Assembly: GCF_023337795.1 (NCBI RefSeq)
Contig: NZ_JALIRS010000005.1
Span: 62,001-126,000, forward strand
Origin: Lysinibacillus sp. BPa_S21
Lineage (GTDB): Bacteria; Bacillota; Bacilli; Bacillales_A; Planococcaceae
Direction: 5' to 3'
Length of the DNA: 64,000 bases
Of the stretch, positions 1 to 9,856 are shown piece by piece. Under the pieces are notes generated by a model. It made no database searches, had not been told where the DNA came from, and worked only from the letters and a program-made list of their open reading frames with translations. Position numbers and translations under genes: made by a program. Positions within the stretch are counted from its first letter, which is position 1. Each line of letters starts with the position of its first letter.

Positions 1-772
1 AGTTTCGAGAGTGCACACTTGTACATGTTACAATTAAGTCCCCCATGCCTGTAAGTCCAGAGAATGTAAATGGATTCCCACCCATTTTAACACCAAGACG
101 TGAAATCTCAGCCAATCCTCGCGTAATAAGTGCCGCTTTGGCATTATCACCATAATTTAAGCCGTCTGAAATACCTGCAGCTAATGCGATTACGTTTTTT
201 AATGCCCCGCCTATTTCTACGCCGATCACATCTTTGCTTGTATAAACACGGAAAAATTGATTCATAAATAAATCCTGAACTTTTTCTGCGGCTTCAATGC
301 TTGCACAAGCGGCTGTAACAGTTGTCGGGTGGTGTAAAACAACTTCCTCTGCATGACTTGGGCCTGAAAGGACTACAATTTCTTCAACAAATTCAGCTGG
401 TAAACTTTCTTCTAAAATTTCTGAAATTCGTTTTAATGTATCGGGCTCAATCCCTTTCGATACATGAACAAACAGTACTTTTTTATCGAGTAATGCTATC
501 ATTTTTTCACATACTTCTCGAATAGCCTTTGTAGGCACGGCTACGACAATTGTCTCCGAATGAGCAACTGCCTCAGCAATATCACTTGTTGCATACAAAT
601 TTGCCGGTAGTACCGTTTCAGGTAAATACTTCTTATTCGTATGCAAGTTGTTAATTTCGTCTGCTTGATCAGTTCGATGAGTCCATAAAAGTGTATCATG
701 TCCATTTTCTGCAAGTACCATCGCGAGCGCTGTACCCCACGAACCTGCCCCTAACACACAAATCTTTTCCAT
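1..772 (-). CDS. gpsA: NAD(P)H-dependent glycerol-3-phosphate dehydrogenase (C-terminus outside window)
   Basis: Reduces dihydroxyacetone phosphate to sn-glycerol 3-phosphate for phospholipid synthesis in the cytoplasm. The reading frame is open from an ATG at 772, behind a good ribosome site (AAGGGAGG), to the window edge, giving about 257 of the usual ~340 residues. The N-terminal Rossmann motif GAGSWGTA is at residues 8-15. GPSHAEE (137-143) and the GALKN segment with the expected catalytic Lys near residue 192 are present. It lies downstream of der on the same strand, as in B. subtilis. The only defect is truncation by the window boundary. Confidence 0.97.
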   Translation of the reverse strand, partial: MEKICVLGAGSWGTALAMVLAENGHDTLLWTHRTDQADEINNLHTNKKYLPETVLPANLYATSDIAEAVAHSETIVVAVPTKAIREVCEKMIALLDKKVLFVHVSKGIEPDTLKRISEILEESLPAEFVEEIVVLSGPSHAEEVVLHHPTTVTAACASIEAAEKVQDLFMNQFFRVYTSKDVIGVEIGGALKNVIALAAGISDGLNYGDNAKAALITRGLAEISRLGVKMGGNPFTFSGLTGMGDLIVTCTSVHSRN

Positions 773-882
773 TCAAAATCCTCCCTTGTTAAGAAAAAAA
801 CGCTAGAGAAAAGCTTACATAAGAAAACCTTTCAAAGCAATCTTCTAGTAGACATTTGGAAAATTATACTTTCCTCTCTTGT

Positions 883-921
883 AAAAAGACGCCACCCAAC
901 AATTATAGTCGGGCTGGCGTA
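883..921 (-). terminator. Intrinsic terminator after der
   Basis: On the minus strand a GC-rich stem (ACGCCA-CCC pairing with GGGTGGCGT) is followed by a T run. It sits about 20 bases past the der stop and before gpsA, so gpsA probably also has its own promoter. Confidence 0.75.
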
Positions 922-940
922 TTGTATGTGTATATTTTTC

Positions 941-2251
941 CTAAGCACGAGCACGGGAAATTAAACGAATTGGCGTTCCTTCAAAATCAAATGTTTCTCG
1001 AATTCGATTTTCTAAAAATCGTTCATAAGAGAAATGCATTAGCTCTGGTTCATTGACAAACACCACAAACGTCGGTGGCTGTATCGCAACTTGAGTAGCA
1101 TAGTAGATGCGAAGACGACGACCTTTATCAGCTGGTGCTGGGTTACGTGCCACAGCATCCTCAATAACCTCATTAAGGATAGATGATTGAATTCGCATGG
1201 CATGGTTTTCACTTACGCGCTGTATAATCGGTAAAATTTGATGAACACGTTGCTTTGTATTGGCTGAAACAAAAATAATTGGTGCGTAGTCTAAGAATAA
1301 GAAATGCTCACGAATTTGTTGTGTAAAGACGTTCATTGTTTTTTCATCTTTTTCAATTGCATCCCATTTATTCACTACAATAACAATCGCTTTTCCTGCT
1401 TCATGTGCATAACCCGCAATTTTTTTATCCTGCTCTTGGATGCCTTCTTCTGCGTTTAGAACGACTAAAACAACATCAGAGCGTTCGATTGCACGTAGCG
1501 CACGCAATACAGAATATTTCTCTGTCGTTTCGTACACTTTCCCTTTTTTACGCATACCTGCAGTATCAATAATGACATATTCCTGATCATCATACTCATA
1601 AGGCGTGTCAATCGCATCTCGAGTAGTACCTGCGATATTACTAACAATAACACGGTCTTGGCCTAAAAATGCATTTACTAACGAAGATTTCCCCACATTT
1701 GGACGACCAATTAACGAGAATTTAATGACCTCGTCACCATATTGATCTTCATCCTCCTTAGGGAAATGCTTTGCACATTCATCCAATAAATCCCCTAAGC
1801 CTAAACCGTGAGAACCAGAAATTGGCCAAGGCTCACCAAAGCCAAGCGCATAGAAATCATAAATCATCTCGCGCATGTCCGGGTTATCAATTTTATTCAC
1901 TGCTAAAACGACCGGTTTTTTTGTTTTGTATAAAATTTTTGCTACTTGCTCATCGGCAGCTGTTACACCTTCACGACCATTTGTCATAAAAATAATAACG
2001 TCCGCCTCATCAATGGCAATCTCTGCTTGTTGACGAATTTGCTCTAAAAACGGCTCGTCCCCAATCTCAATACCGCCTGTATCAATAATATTAAAATCAT
2101 GTGCTAACCACTCTGCCGAACTATAAATACGGTCGCGTGTAACGCCTGGAATATCTTCCACAATCGATACACGTTCTCCAACGATACGATTAAAAATCGT
2201 CGACTTACCTACGTTCGGACGACCTACGATGGCTACTACTGGTTTCGTCAT
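941..2251 (-). CDS. der: Ribosome-associated GTPase Der (EngA)
   Basis: Essential tandem-domain GTPase needed for 50S subunit maturation. The 436 residues match the family length. Two P-loops with the same motif GRPNVGKS are visible, at residues 10-17 and near 183. Each is followed by a DTAG/DTGG switch motif and an NKxD motif (NKID, NKWD). The last ~90 residues are the KH-like domain. The start ATG follows GGAAGGATGAAG. It is flanked by the S1-domain gene upstream and gpsA downstream, the conserved Bacillales order. Confidence 0.98.
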   Translation of the reverse strand: MTKPVVAIVGRPNVGKSTIFNRIVGERVSIVEDIPGVTRDRIYSSAEWLAHDFNIIDTGGIEIGDEPFLEQIRQQAEIAIDEADVIIFMTNGREGVTAADEQVAKILYKTKKPVVLAVNKIDNPDMREMIYDFYALGFGEPWPISGSHGLGLGDLLDECAKHFPKEDEDQYGDEVIKFSLIGRPNVGKSSLVNAFLGQDRVIVSNIAGTTRDAIDTPYEYDDQEYVIIDTAGMRKKGKVYETTEKYSVLRALRAIERSDVVLVVLNAEEGIQEQDKKIAGYAHEAGKAIVIVVNKWDAIEKDEKTMNVFTQQIREHFLFLDYAPIIFVSANTKQRVHQILPIIQRVSENHAMRIQSSILNEVIEDAVARNPAPADKGRRLRIYYATQVAIQPPTFVVFVNEPELMHFSYERFLENRIRETFDFEGTPIRLISRARA

Positions 2252-2441
2252 CTGTACTTCATCCTTCCAACTTCTTGTCTTTCGCTATTATACACGAAAA
2301 ATGCCATTATATCATATCATATCCATTAAGGAGCGCGCTATGTACTGTTCTATCCATCCACTTGGAAATTTTTATATCATTTCGTCACTTCTATTTGATT
2401 TTTTCCACTATCCGTCGCTTTTAACACTCTTCTTCAATCCA

Positions 2442-2476
2442 TAAAAAAGCGAGGACACAAACTGTATCCTCGCTTG
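2442..2476 (-). terminator. Intrinsic terminator after the S1-domain gene
   Basis: Minus-strand hairpin AAGCGAGGA...TCCTCGCTT followed by TTTTTT, just past the stop of the S1-domain gene at 2483. Confidence 0.85.
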
Positions 2477-2482
2477 TCTAGT

Positions 2483-3619
2483 CTATTTAAAATTTTTCAG
2501 TTTATCGCCAATAACATCACCGAATGAGAAACCTGTGTTTTCTTCAGGTAATTCATAGTCAACTACTTCCTCAGCCTCAGGATTTTCAAGTAAATCCTTA
2601 ATGCTTAATGCTAAGCGGCCATCTTCAGCATTTACGTCAAGTACTTTTACCTGTACCTCTTGCCCTTCTTTTAGAGCTTCGTGCGGCGTGTTAATATGCT
2701 TATGCGCGATTTGCGAAATATGCACTAAACCTTCTACACCTGGGAAAACTTCCACAAATGCTCCAAATGAAGTTAGACGTTTTACTTTTCCATCTAGCAC
2801 TGTACCTTTAGCTGCACGCTCTTCGATATGCGACCAAGGACCAGGAATCGTTTCCTTAATGGATAGCGAAATACGCTCATTTTCAGGGTCTACAGAAAGG
2901 ACTTTAACCTTCACCTCTTGTCCCTCTGATAAAACCTCGCTCACATCACTTACATGCTCATGAGACACCTGCGAAATATGCACAAGGCCATCAATACCAC
3001 CAAGGTCAATAAATGCACCAAATGATGCGATACGCTGTACTTTACCATCTAAAACATCACCCGTTTTAATATGGTTAATCACATCTTTCTTTTGAGAAGC
3101 TTTTTCAGCTTCCACTACAGCACGATGTGATAAAATTAAGCGATTTTTTTCTTTATCAAGTTCAACAATTTTAAAGCTAAGTGATTTGCCTTTATAGTCT
3201 TCAAAATCATCAACAAAGTAGTCTTCTACTAGGGATGCTGGAACGAAGCCACGTACTCCTAAATCAACGACAAGACCACCTTTAACAATATCTTTTACTT
3301 CAGCTTCAAAAACTTCCTCAGCGTTGAATTGTTGTTCAAGTGAATCCCATGCTTTTAAAGCATCTACTTTCCGTTTTGATAATACATAGTTTTCTTCTTC
3401 AACTTTTGTAATCATCAACTCCAACTCATCTCCAACAGAGATTACGTCAGACGCTTTTTCAATGTGTAAGCTTGATAATTCACTGATAGGCACAATACCA
3501 TCATACGGTGCACCTGGAATTGAAACAGTTACCGCTTTTTCATCAACTTGCTCAGCAATACCTTTGACGATATCACCTTCGTTAAATGTTTGTTCTGCAT
3601 AGTTCATTTCTTCAGACAT
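2483..3619 (-). CDS. ypfD: S1 RNA-binding domain protein (YpfD, S1-like)
   Basis: A 378-residue protein built from four consecutive S1 domains, roughly residues 13-85, 100-170, 187-256 and 272-341. The third and fourth carry the typical GAFI/VxxxGxxGLVHISQ signature. It is shorter than the six-domain S1 of Gram-negatives, as is normal for the Bacillales homologue. It probably binds single-stranded RNA and may associate with ribosomes. The ATG at 3619 follows GAAGGAGGG. It lies next to cmk, the same neighbour as in many bacteria. Confidence 0.95.
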   Translation of the reverse strand: MSEEMNYAEQTFNEGDIVKGIAEQVDEKAVTVSIPGAPYDGIVPISELSSLHIEKASDVISVGDELELMITKVEEENYVLSKRKVDALKAWDSLEQQFNAEEVFEAEVKDIVKGGLVVDLGVRGFVPASLVEDYFVDDFEDYKGKSLSFKIVELDKEKNRLILSHRAVVEAEKASQKKDVINHIKTGDVLDGKVQRIASFGAFIDLGGIDGLVHISQVSHEHVSDVSEVLSEGQEVKVKVLSVDPENERISLSIKETIPGPWSHIEERAAKGTVLDGKVKRLTSFGAFVEVFPGVEGLVHISQIAHKHINTPHEALKEGQEVQVKVLDVNAEDGRLALSIKDLLENPEAEEVVDYELPEENTGFSFGDVIGDKLKNFK

Positions 3620-3721
3620 ATGTAACCCTCCTTCGCATCTTCCCTTACTATTTTATTCGAAATTGAAGACAAAGACAAAAATAAATCCTTTAAATTCAAA
3701 AAATGTCTGAAATTTTCGGAT

Positions 3722-4396
3722 TTATACCATTTTTTCTTGCGCTAATTTTAAAATGGCCTGTGCTGCTTCATCAATTGATAATGCTGTTGTGTCTAAAAAG
3801 ATGGCATCTTCAGCTTGAATTAGTGGCGATGCTTCACGCTCGCTATCCATTTTATCGCGCAGGGCAATTTCTTCTTGCAGTTTTTCAATGGACGATTCAA
3901 TTCCTCGTTTTTGATTGTCCATAAAACGACGTCTTGCTCTCTCTTCTACAGTTGCAGACATAAAGATTTTTAGTTCTGCATCCTTTAATACATGCGTAGC
4001 AATATCGCGCCCGTCCATAACAACACTACCATTAGCCGCAAGCTTTTGTTGCTGAGCTACTAATAGTTCACGTACTTTAGCGTGTGCCGCTACTTGTGAA
4101 ACAGATGAAGTTACCTCATTAGATCGAATTTCTGCCGACACGTTCTTCCCTTCTAAAAAGACTAGTTGTCCCTCAGAAGAAGGCTTTAATTCAATTGTGG
4201 TAGATGCTAGCATTTCTGCTAATTTAGTCTCATCATCTAAATGTATGTTTTGTTGCATTGCTTTATACGTCACAGCACGATACATAGCACCTGTGTCGAT
4301 ATAAGTAAATCCAAGTGCCTCTGCAACAATTTTCGCGATGGTGCTTTTCCCAGCACCAGCCGGTCCATCGATTGCAATTTGAATATTTTTCTTCAT
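3722..4396 (-). CDS. cmk: Cytidylate kinase
   Basis: Phosphorylates CMP and dCMP to the diphosphates in the cytosolic pyrimidine salvage and mRNA-turnover pathway. It has 224 residues, standard for the family. The P-loop GPAGAGKST is at about residues 11-19, followed by YIDTGAMYRAVTY (nucleotide-monophosphate site) and VVMDGRDIATHV. The lid has the Arg-rich ERARRRF. Start ATG follows AGTAGGGGAAAC. It is transcribed in the same direction as ypfD, about 100 bases upstream of it. Confidence 0.98.
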   Translation of the reverse strand: MKKNIQIAIDGPAGAGKSTIAKIVAEALGFTYIDTGAMYRAVTYKAMQQNIHLDDETKLAEMLASTTIELKPSSEGQLVFLEGKNVSAEIRSNEVTSSVSQVAAHAKVRELLVAQQQKLAANGSVVMDGRDIATHVLKDAELKIFMSATVEERARRRFMDNQKRGIESSIEKLQEEIALRDKMDSEREASPLIQAEDAIFLDTTALSIDEAAQAILKLAQEKMV

Positions 4397-4433
4397 AGTT
4401 TCCCCTACTTTCTTTCACACCATATTGTATCAT

Positions 4434-4462
4434 AAAAAAGCCCTCTTTAAGCAGAGGGCTTT
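4434..4462 (-). terminator. Intrinsic terminator after the PilZ gene
   Basis: Perfect stem AAAGCCCTCT/AGAGGGCTTT with a minus-strand T run. It closes the unit made of motI, ypeB and sleB and separates it from cmk. Confidence 0.85.
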
Positions 4463-4562
4463 CTCAAATGAAAATTACTACTCGATTTAAAGGTGTGTAA
4501 ACTCCCCGCAAAATTCCATGGCATCTTCCAATCAGTTGGGAAGGCATCTGCCAGATGTGCTA

Positions 4563-4581
4563 GACCAACATGATGTTGGTC
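4563..4581. repeat. Intergenic palindrome GACCAACAT-g-ATGTTGGTC
   Basis: A perfect 9-bp inverted repeat around one central base, in the gap between cmk and motI. Degenerate versions of the same sequence occur in two other repeat-rich gaps, near 7606-7622 and 18967-18980. It is therefore probably part of a dispersed intergenic repeat, not an operator for one gene. Confidence 0.45.
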
Positions 4582-4631
4582 GATCAGTCCCAATTATTTC
4601 GGTGCGTGTTTGGACACCCGTAAAAGAAGTA

Positions 4632-5291
4632 TCAAGCATCAAAAGGATTTATTTCTTTACGACGATTCACTAACTGACGTTCGAAGCAAAAACGAACAAT
4701 ATGCTGTTGGTCTACATCATCAGTATCAGTTAATTGAATAGTTGCCATTTTTTTGTCATCTTTTTCAAATATACGAACAACCATCGCATCCGTGACCACG
4801 TATTTTACATCCCCATTGGCAAATGGTAAAACGATTGTTAACTGAACCGCATTGCCTTCTTGAAAAGCAACTGTCCCGTTCAACATAACTGCCAAACCAC
4901 CTGCGCTAATGTCCGATGTTACAAGCTGATATTTGAAATCCTTAAATTGAACAGCGACATCCACAGGCGTTTCCACACGTACATATTCACGACGTTGAAT
5001 TTTGATAAAGTCATCTGCCTTTGGACAATGCAACATAATCATAGGTATATTACCAGCTTTACGTCCGATTACTTCAGTATTGAAAGCAAATGATTGCTTA
5101 TCCTCCGTGCGAAAAGTCGCTCTAAACTCAGAACCATCTATTAAAAAAGCTGTTTTCTTTGTAGCAACATTTATTGGGTAATCGATGTAAAGAATATTTT
5201 CTTTTTGTTCTACAACTTTACAGCGGAATTTTTCAACACGCTCCGTATAAGCTGGTTCAAGTTCTAATTGCGTACCAATTTTTATTTCCAT
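4632..5291 (-). CDS. motI: PilZ-domain c-di-GMP receptor, flagellar brake (MotI/YpfA-like)
   Basis: Binds cyclic di-GMP and, in B. subtilis, disengages the flagellar motor. It has 219 residues from the ATG at 5291, which follows GGGGAGA; a longer upstream reading has no ribosome site. Residues 1-95 form the YcgR-type N-terminal domain. The PilZ domain shows the binding signature RxxxR (R101-R105) and DxSxxG (D127, S129, G132), so ligand binding should be intact. It sits between ypeB and cmk, matching the ypfA position in B. subtilis. The motor-brake role is inferred from that orthology. Confidence 0.9.
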   Translation of the reverse strand: MEIKIGTQLELEPAYTERVEKFRCKVVEQKENILYIDYPINVATKKTAFLIDGSEFRATFRTEDKQSFAFNTEVIGRKAGNIPMIMLHCPKADDFIKIQRREYVRVETPVDVAVQFKDFKYQLVTSDISAGGLAVMLNGTVAFQEGNAVQLTIVLPFANGDVKYVVTDAMVVRIFEKDDKKMATIQLTDTDDVDQQHIVRFCFERQLVNRRKEINPFDA

Positions 5292-5375
5292 GAGCATCTC
5301 CCCGAACACAAATATAGATTTATTATCGCACGAGATGCCCATTTTGGCTAGATAAATTGGTAGTTTCTTCTTATA

Positions 5376-6659
5376 TTAAGTTAAATATTCCACCTTTAAA
5401 ACGTTATGGTTTTCAGCATCAATAACAATTCTAAATGTTTCTTGCGTGTTTTTATCACGGACTGCGATGACTTCATAGCAAAGACGTTGTTCAAATTGTC
5501 CGTTATCAGTATAAATATTTTTTACTTCTTGTACTTTCACATCGTCATCGAAGAAAGTTTGCCAATCAATTGGTTTTGCAGTTTGTGGTTTAATCGTCTC
5601 AGCTTGAATATATTCCATCGCATTTGCACCAAGTAACTCGCCTGTGTCCTTAGCAAGCTTTAATTGCACCCCATCTGCATAAATTAATGCATTATCGCCA
5701 GGGTGAACACGTGCAAATGTCACATGCCATGCTTGATGGTTTTCACGTGATTCCACAAATGCAACATCATTCATGCCAAGTCGTTTTACATATTCTTCAG
5801 CTTTTTTCATAATTTCATCTTGTGATAATCTTGCTTCATCTACTGGACGTTCTACTAAATAGGATATTAAATGCCCGCCTTTTTCTGTTAGATCGACATA
5901 TCCTAAACGAATATCTTGGTGGAATTGGATGTGATAGAACGGATATGGTGCAGTATCGCTACTTTTCGTAACAGTAAATGTTGCATCTTTTATGATAGGG
6001 AATAATTGTTTTACTTTTTCCAATGCTTCTTTTTCAGTAATAACTGAATCTTGTAATGCTTTAAGTTCTATTTTTTTCTGCCAATCCGATTCACTCAATG
6101 TAAGTGGGAAGTCTTTTTCGCTGTAATCCTTTAATGTCTTTTGTACATGATCAAAAGTTGTATTTGGGTTTTTAGTATCAACTTGTCTTAACCAGACATC
6201 CATCTTACCGTTGTTTTTATAAAAATCTACTGTTGCTGCTGACCATTCATCTGATAGGGCTTGTAAATTTGTAGAGACTTGTGGCATTTTTTCTCGCCAA
6301 GCTTGGTAATCACCTGTTTTAGACGTTTTCTTTGCCTCATCCCCTAAACGCCCTAAGTAGCTTAACCAGTCGTTTGACATTTCCTGTCCGATAGGAATAT
6401 TCGACATAGAAGATCGAACGTCAGAGCTTAGTCGCCAAACAGAATCTAACTCATTGTGAATGGCGTTGTCATCCCGAAACAATAGCGATTGTGAAACAGC
6501 TCTTTGTAGATGCGATAATTTTTCAGATGCATCTGTTAAGTTATCTGTGTACTGAGCGAGTACAGTACGTTGTAAACTTGTATTTTTTCCGTGCATATTA
6601 ATGCTATATGCTCCTAAACCAATAACTGCTGCAGTGAGTATAACGAGCATCGTTCTCAT
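5376..6659 (-). CDS. ypeB: Germination protein YpeB
   Basis: Spore protein that stabilises, and is co-dependent with, the cortex lytic enzyme SleB. The 427 residues are close to the family size. There is one N-terminal hydrophobic anchor (about residues 3-19), a helical SleB-stabilising region, then PepSY-like repeats in the C-terminal half, for example around residues 203-290 and 350-427. It lies 16 bases downstream of sleB on the same strand, the conserved sleB-ypeB operon, which is normally expressed in the forespore under SigG. No sporulation promoter was assigned here. Confidence 0.95.
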   Translation of the reverse strand: MRTMLVILTAAVIGLGAYSINMHGKNTSLQRTVLAQYTDNLTDASEKLSHLQRAVSQSLLFRDDNAIHNELDSVWRLSSDVRSSMSNIPIGQEMSNDWLSYLGRLGDEAKKTSKTGDYQAWREKMPQVSTNLQALSDEWSAATVDFYKNNGKMDVWLRQVDTKNPNTTFDHVQKTLKDYSEKDFPLTLSESDWQKKIELKALQDSVITEKEALEKVKQLFPIIKDATFTVTKSSDTAPYPFYHIQFHQDIRLGYVDLTEKGGHLISYLVERPVDEARLSQDEIMKKAEEYVKRLGMNDVAFVESRENHQAWHVTFARVHPGDNALIYADGVQLKLAKDTGELLGANAMEYIQAETIKPQTAKPIDWQTFFDDDVKVQEVKNIYTDNGQFEQRLCYEVIAVRDKNTQETFRIVIDAENHNVLKVEYLT

Positions 6660-6674
6660 TTTTTTCCTCCTTTC

Positions 6675-7496
6675 TTATGAACAGAAAATGTGTTCTCCAA
6701 TTCGTTTTATTTGAGGTCTTGACCAAATCCACTTACTTGTAGCTGTTTTCGGGTTAAAATAATAAAGTGCATTTTCTGAAGGATCCCATCCATTCATAGC
6801 ATCAAGAACTGCTTCTTTTGCACGTTCATTTGGTTCAAGCCAAATTTGTCCATCTGCCACCGCAGTAAATGCTAACGGTTGGAAGATAATACCTGAAATA
6901 GTGTTAGGGAATTCAGGACTTTCCAAACGATTTAAAATAACAGCCGCTACAGCCACTTGACCTTCATAAGGCTCTCCCCTAGCTTCACCAAAAACCGCAT
7001 TCGCCATTAGTTGTACATCTCTGTCAGTATACTTTGGAGGTACTTGAGTTTTAGTTCCATTATTATTACTACTTCCACTACTTTTACCTCCGCCACCACC
7101 GCCGCCTGTGTTTGTTTTCACTTGCTGTTCAAGTGGCATGCCGCCATAATAGGTAAATTGATTGCCTGCATTTAATTGGGCTTTTACCCATCCTTCATCA
7201 TAATCTGAATAACCTGATAACGTTTTTTTCGTTTTAGCACCGGCTATTCCATCCACGGGTAAACCATATTTCTCTTGGAAATTTCGTAAAGCCCAATATG
7301 TGTTATAGCCAAATTTGCCATCAATTTTACTTTTATAAAATCCTAAGTATTGTAGCCTTGCCTGAAGCTCAATTACATCATCCCCATAAGCACCCCGAGA
7401 AATTTGTTGCTCGGTAAATGCAATGGCGTCATTTTGCGGAATAGCGAATATACTAATCCCCAACATCAAAGCAAAAATCATGCTTACTAAACGCAC
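6675..7496 (-). CDS. sleB: Spore cortex-lytic enzyme SleB
   Basis: Lytic transglycosylase that degrades muramic-delta-lactam-containing cortex peptidoglycan during germination. A signal peptide (about residues 1-26) is followed by a peptidoglycan-binding repeat (30-93), a Gly/Ser/Asn linker with seven consecutive Gly, and the C-terminal hydrolase domain. That domain holds GEARGEPYEGQ (catalytic Glu) and ends in GEHIFCS. The GTG at 7496 was chosen because GGAG lies 8 bases upstream; the ATG at 7502 is too close to it. Upstream in-frame ATGs reach 7547. It is the first gene of the sleB-ypeB pair. Confidence 0.95.
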   Translation of the reverse strand: MRLVSMIFALMLGISIFAIPQNDAIAFTEQQISRGAYGDDVIELQARLQYLGFYKSKIDGKFGYNTYWALRNFQEKYGLPVDGIAGAKTKKTLSGYSDYDEGWVKAQLNAGNQFTYYGGMPLEQQVKTNTGGGGGGGKSSGSSNNNGTKTQVPPKYTDRDVQLMANAVFGEARGEPYEGQVAVAAVILNRLESPEFPNTISGIIFQPLAFTAVADGQIWLEPNERAKEAVLDAMNGWDPSENALYYFNPKTATSKWIWSRPQIKRIGEHIFCS

Positions 7497-7549
7497 TATC
7501 ATCACTCCTTTTTTCATAGCTTGAAACAAACGACTCATTTTATACATAT

Positions 7550-7797
7550 CAATTTTACCTCGGCAAAATTGCGTCCAGAATCGGCTTTGTGCTTATGCTG
7601 CACGAGGGCCAACACGATGTCGGTCATTTCGGTAATGCCACAGGACGTGGCGTTTGTTTTTACCGATGCAGGTCAGTTAGCTGTTATCGCAAGGATGCGA
7701 TGATTTAAAGGCTAACATCCTCTGTAAACTCCTTTCATCTCACACCTATAGAGGTTGAAGGTTTCTGTAGCTGACTCTTTGCTTTCGCTACAAAATA
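7550..7797. repeat. Repeat-rich gap with a hairpin unit
   Basis: No convincing gene in about 250 bases. It holds a degenerate copy of the CCAACAcGATGTcGG palindrome near 7606. At 7766-7792 is a 27-base hairpin unit TGTAGC...GCTACA. Its reverse complement matches the core of the 36-bp tandem repeat at 19013-19182. Confidence 0.55.
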
Positions 7798-7833
7798 AAA
7801 AGCGCAGAAATCTTTTTTAGATTTCTACGCTTT
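7798..7833 (-). terminator. Intrinsic terminator after prsW
   Basis: Minus-strand stem AAAGCGTAGAAATCT / AGATTTCTGCGCTTT followed by TTTTATTTT, overlapping the prsW stop codon. Confidence 0.85.
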
Positions 7834-8506
7834 ATATTTTTTTATGCATATGCAAATGTTGTACAAGGTGATAATGAGCAAGCTTTACTTTTCGTAGCCC
7901 AAACCACCACAAAAATAGCATAAAAGGGATCATTAAATAGACCCAATAGCCTTTAAACGATAAAATTGTGTTATATAAAATGTGTAATACTACCGGTGCA
8001 CAAAACGCCATAGCAATCATTTCTTTCGTCTTTGCAAGCTTTGAAAACTTGGCACGTCCATAATAATAGCCCATTACAACTCCGAACAAAGCATGACTTG
8101 ATACAGGTAATAAGGCACGCATAAATGCAGTATCCAAACCGAAAGAAAATAAATAAAGCACATTTTCTATCGTAGCAAAACCAAGAGATATACTTGCACC
8201 ATATAGTATGCCATCATAAGGATCATCGAATTCTACATGATTGTAGATTGCGATTAAAAGAACAAACCATTTAAAAAACTCTTCAACTACACTAGAAAAA
8301 ACTACATCTTGTAGATAAAGATATCGAAAGACCCCTTCCTCCGTTAGTACATATTGTAAGAACAAGATCGGGAACGTTAAAAATGCACCATACAAAAACG
8401 TTTGAAGTAAGGTTCTTCTTGGCTCCGTTGCCATCTGATTGCGCAAATAAAAGTAACTAAAAAGCGCTAGACCGGGAGCAATGGCAGCTGATAATAAAAT
8501 GATCAT
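7832..8506 (-). CDS. prsW: Intramembrane glutamic-type protease PrsW
   Basis: Polytopic membrane protease that in B. subtilis makes the first cut in anti-sigma factor RsiW, activating SigW. The 224 residues contain about seven hydrophobic segments. The EE pair in VVEEFFKWF and the histidines of the later helices (HALFGV, LHILYN) fit the PrsW/CPBP-like active site. The ATG at 8506 follows GGAG with 8-base spacing; the upstream in-frame TTG has no ribosome site. It lies in the same neighbourhood as in B. subtilis (ypdC). Confidence 0.92.
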   Translation of the reverse strand: MIILLSAAIAPGLALFSYFYLRNQMATEPRRTLLQTFLYGAFLTFPILFLQYVLTEEGVFRYLYLQDVVFSSVVEEFFKWFVLLIAIYNHVEFDDPYDGILYGASISLGFATIENVLYLFSFGLDTAFMRALLPVSSHALFGVVMGYYYGRAKFSKLAKTKEMIAMAFCAPVVLHILYNTILSFKGYWVYLMIPFMLFLWWFGLRKVKLAHYHLVQHLHMHKKI

Positions 8507-8529
8507 GATGCCGGCTCCTTTCAAAAATC

Positions 8530-8859
8530 ATTTTCACCTTGACAATATTATGTTAAGATTTTAAAATTCGTGACATCCTTCTACTGCCTTAATCCAACAA
8601 TCTTTTCTCGCACGTAAGCGAAACGTCAGCACATATCGTTGGCATTTTCTTAGGATGTATAATTTTCTATGCTAAGTTTATCTCTTTGTACCAATTATTG
8701 GACACTTCTATAATAATATATTTCCGAATATCTCAGGTGGAAAACTTCTGTGACATCAAACTTTCGTTTTCGACAAAAAAATATCTGTTATACGAAGATA
8801 AACTGCTATTATTATACCATGATATGACATAAAACTTTTTAAAAGGAGATAATATTTTT
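8530..8859. other. Intergenic region upstream of ansA and prsW
   Basis: About 330 AT-rich bases between divergent genes. It must hold promoters for prsW (minus) and ansA (plus). I could not assign convincing -35/-10 pairs and saw no riboswitch or small gene. Confidence 0.4.
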
Positions 8860-9828
8860 ATGAAAAAAACAATTTTATTAATTCATACAGGTGGAACCAT
8901 TTCTATGGCGATGAGTGATGAAGGTGCCGTTATGCCAAACAAGGAAAATCCTCTAATGCAAGAGAGCAGCAAACTTGATGCACTGGCAACAATTATGGAA
9001 ATGGAGGCTTTTAATCTCCCATCACCGCATATTACTCAAAAAGAAATGCTTGCATTACGAAACCTTATTATTGAAAAGGTTGCAGAGGAAAAAATAGATG
9101 GCGTTGTCATCACCCATGGTACTGATACATTAGAGGAAACAGCTTATTTTTTAGAGTTAACAACTGATTTATCAATTCCTATTGTATTAACAGGTGCAAT
9201 GCGTTCCTCAAACGAACTTGGTGCAGACGGGGTTTATAATTTAGTAGAAGCCGTCCGTGTAGCTGTGGATGATGAAGCGCGTGAAAAAGGTGTGCTTGTT
9301 GTTATGAATGACGAGGTCCACCTTGCTGTTAACACGACAAAAACAAGCACTAGTTCAGTAAACACCTTCCAGTCACCTCAATATGGCCCAATCGGACTTA
9401 TTACAAAATCTAGAATATTATTTCATCATGCCCCTATCCGCCGTCAATATGTAGATGTTGATGGATTATCAAAACGAGTAGCCATGCTGAAAGTCTATGC
9501 TGGTATGGAAGTTGACTTACTTGATGTAGTACTCGCATGTAAATATGATGGCGTTGTGTTAGAAGGTCTAGGACAAGGTAACGTCCCTCCATCAGTTGTT
9601 AAAGGTATTGAAAGTCTTATAGAGCGCGGTATTCCTGTTATACTTGTATCCCGTTGTTTTAATGGGATCGCAGAAGGTGTTTACGGCTATGTTGGCGGAG
9701 GCAAAATGCTCGAAGACTTAGGCGCTATATTTGCCACTGGTATTAATGGTCAAAAAGCGCGTTTAAAATTATTAATTGGGCTCAACAAAGTCGGTACTCC
9801 TCTAGATTTAAAGGAATTTTTCATGTAA
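8860..9828 (+). CDS. ansA: L-asparaginase
   Basis: Hydrolyses L-asparagine to aspartate and ammonia. The 322 residues match the family. Both active-site threonine motifs are intact: HTGGTIS (residues 9-15) and THGTDT (85-90). No signal peptide is present, so it should be cytoplasmic. The ATG follows AAAAGGAG at 9-10 bases. It is a single gene on the plus strand between minus-strand neighbours. The exact type is not distinguishable by eye. Confidence 0.95.
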   Translation: MKKTILLIHTGGTISMAMSDEGAVMPNKENPLMQESSKLDALATIMEMEAFNLPSPHITQKEMLALRNLIIEKVAEEKIDGVVITHGTDTLEETAYFLELTTDLSIPIVLTGAMRSSNELGADGVYNLVEAVRVAVDDEAREKGVLVVMNDEVHLAVNTTKTSTSSVNTFQSPQYGPIGLITKSRILFHHAPIRRQYVDVDGLSKRVAMLKVYAGMEVDLLDVVLACKYDGVVLEGLGQGNVPPSVVKGIESLIERGIPVILVSRCFNGIAEGVYGYVGGGKMLEDLGAIFATGINGQKARLKLLIGLNKVGTPLDLKEFFM

Positions 9829-9856
9829 GGCTAATGTATTCATTAGTCACTTAAGG

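Noticed and set aside
7521-7703. 60-codon plus-strand frame between sleB and prsW
   Set aside because: It crosses the sleB start region and dispersed repeat sequence, with no start signal.
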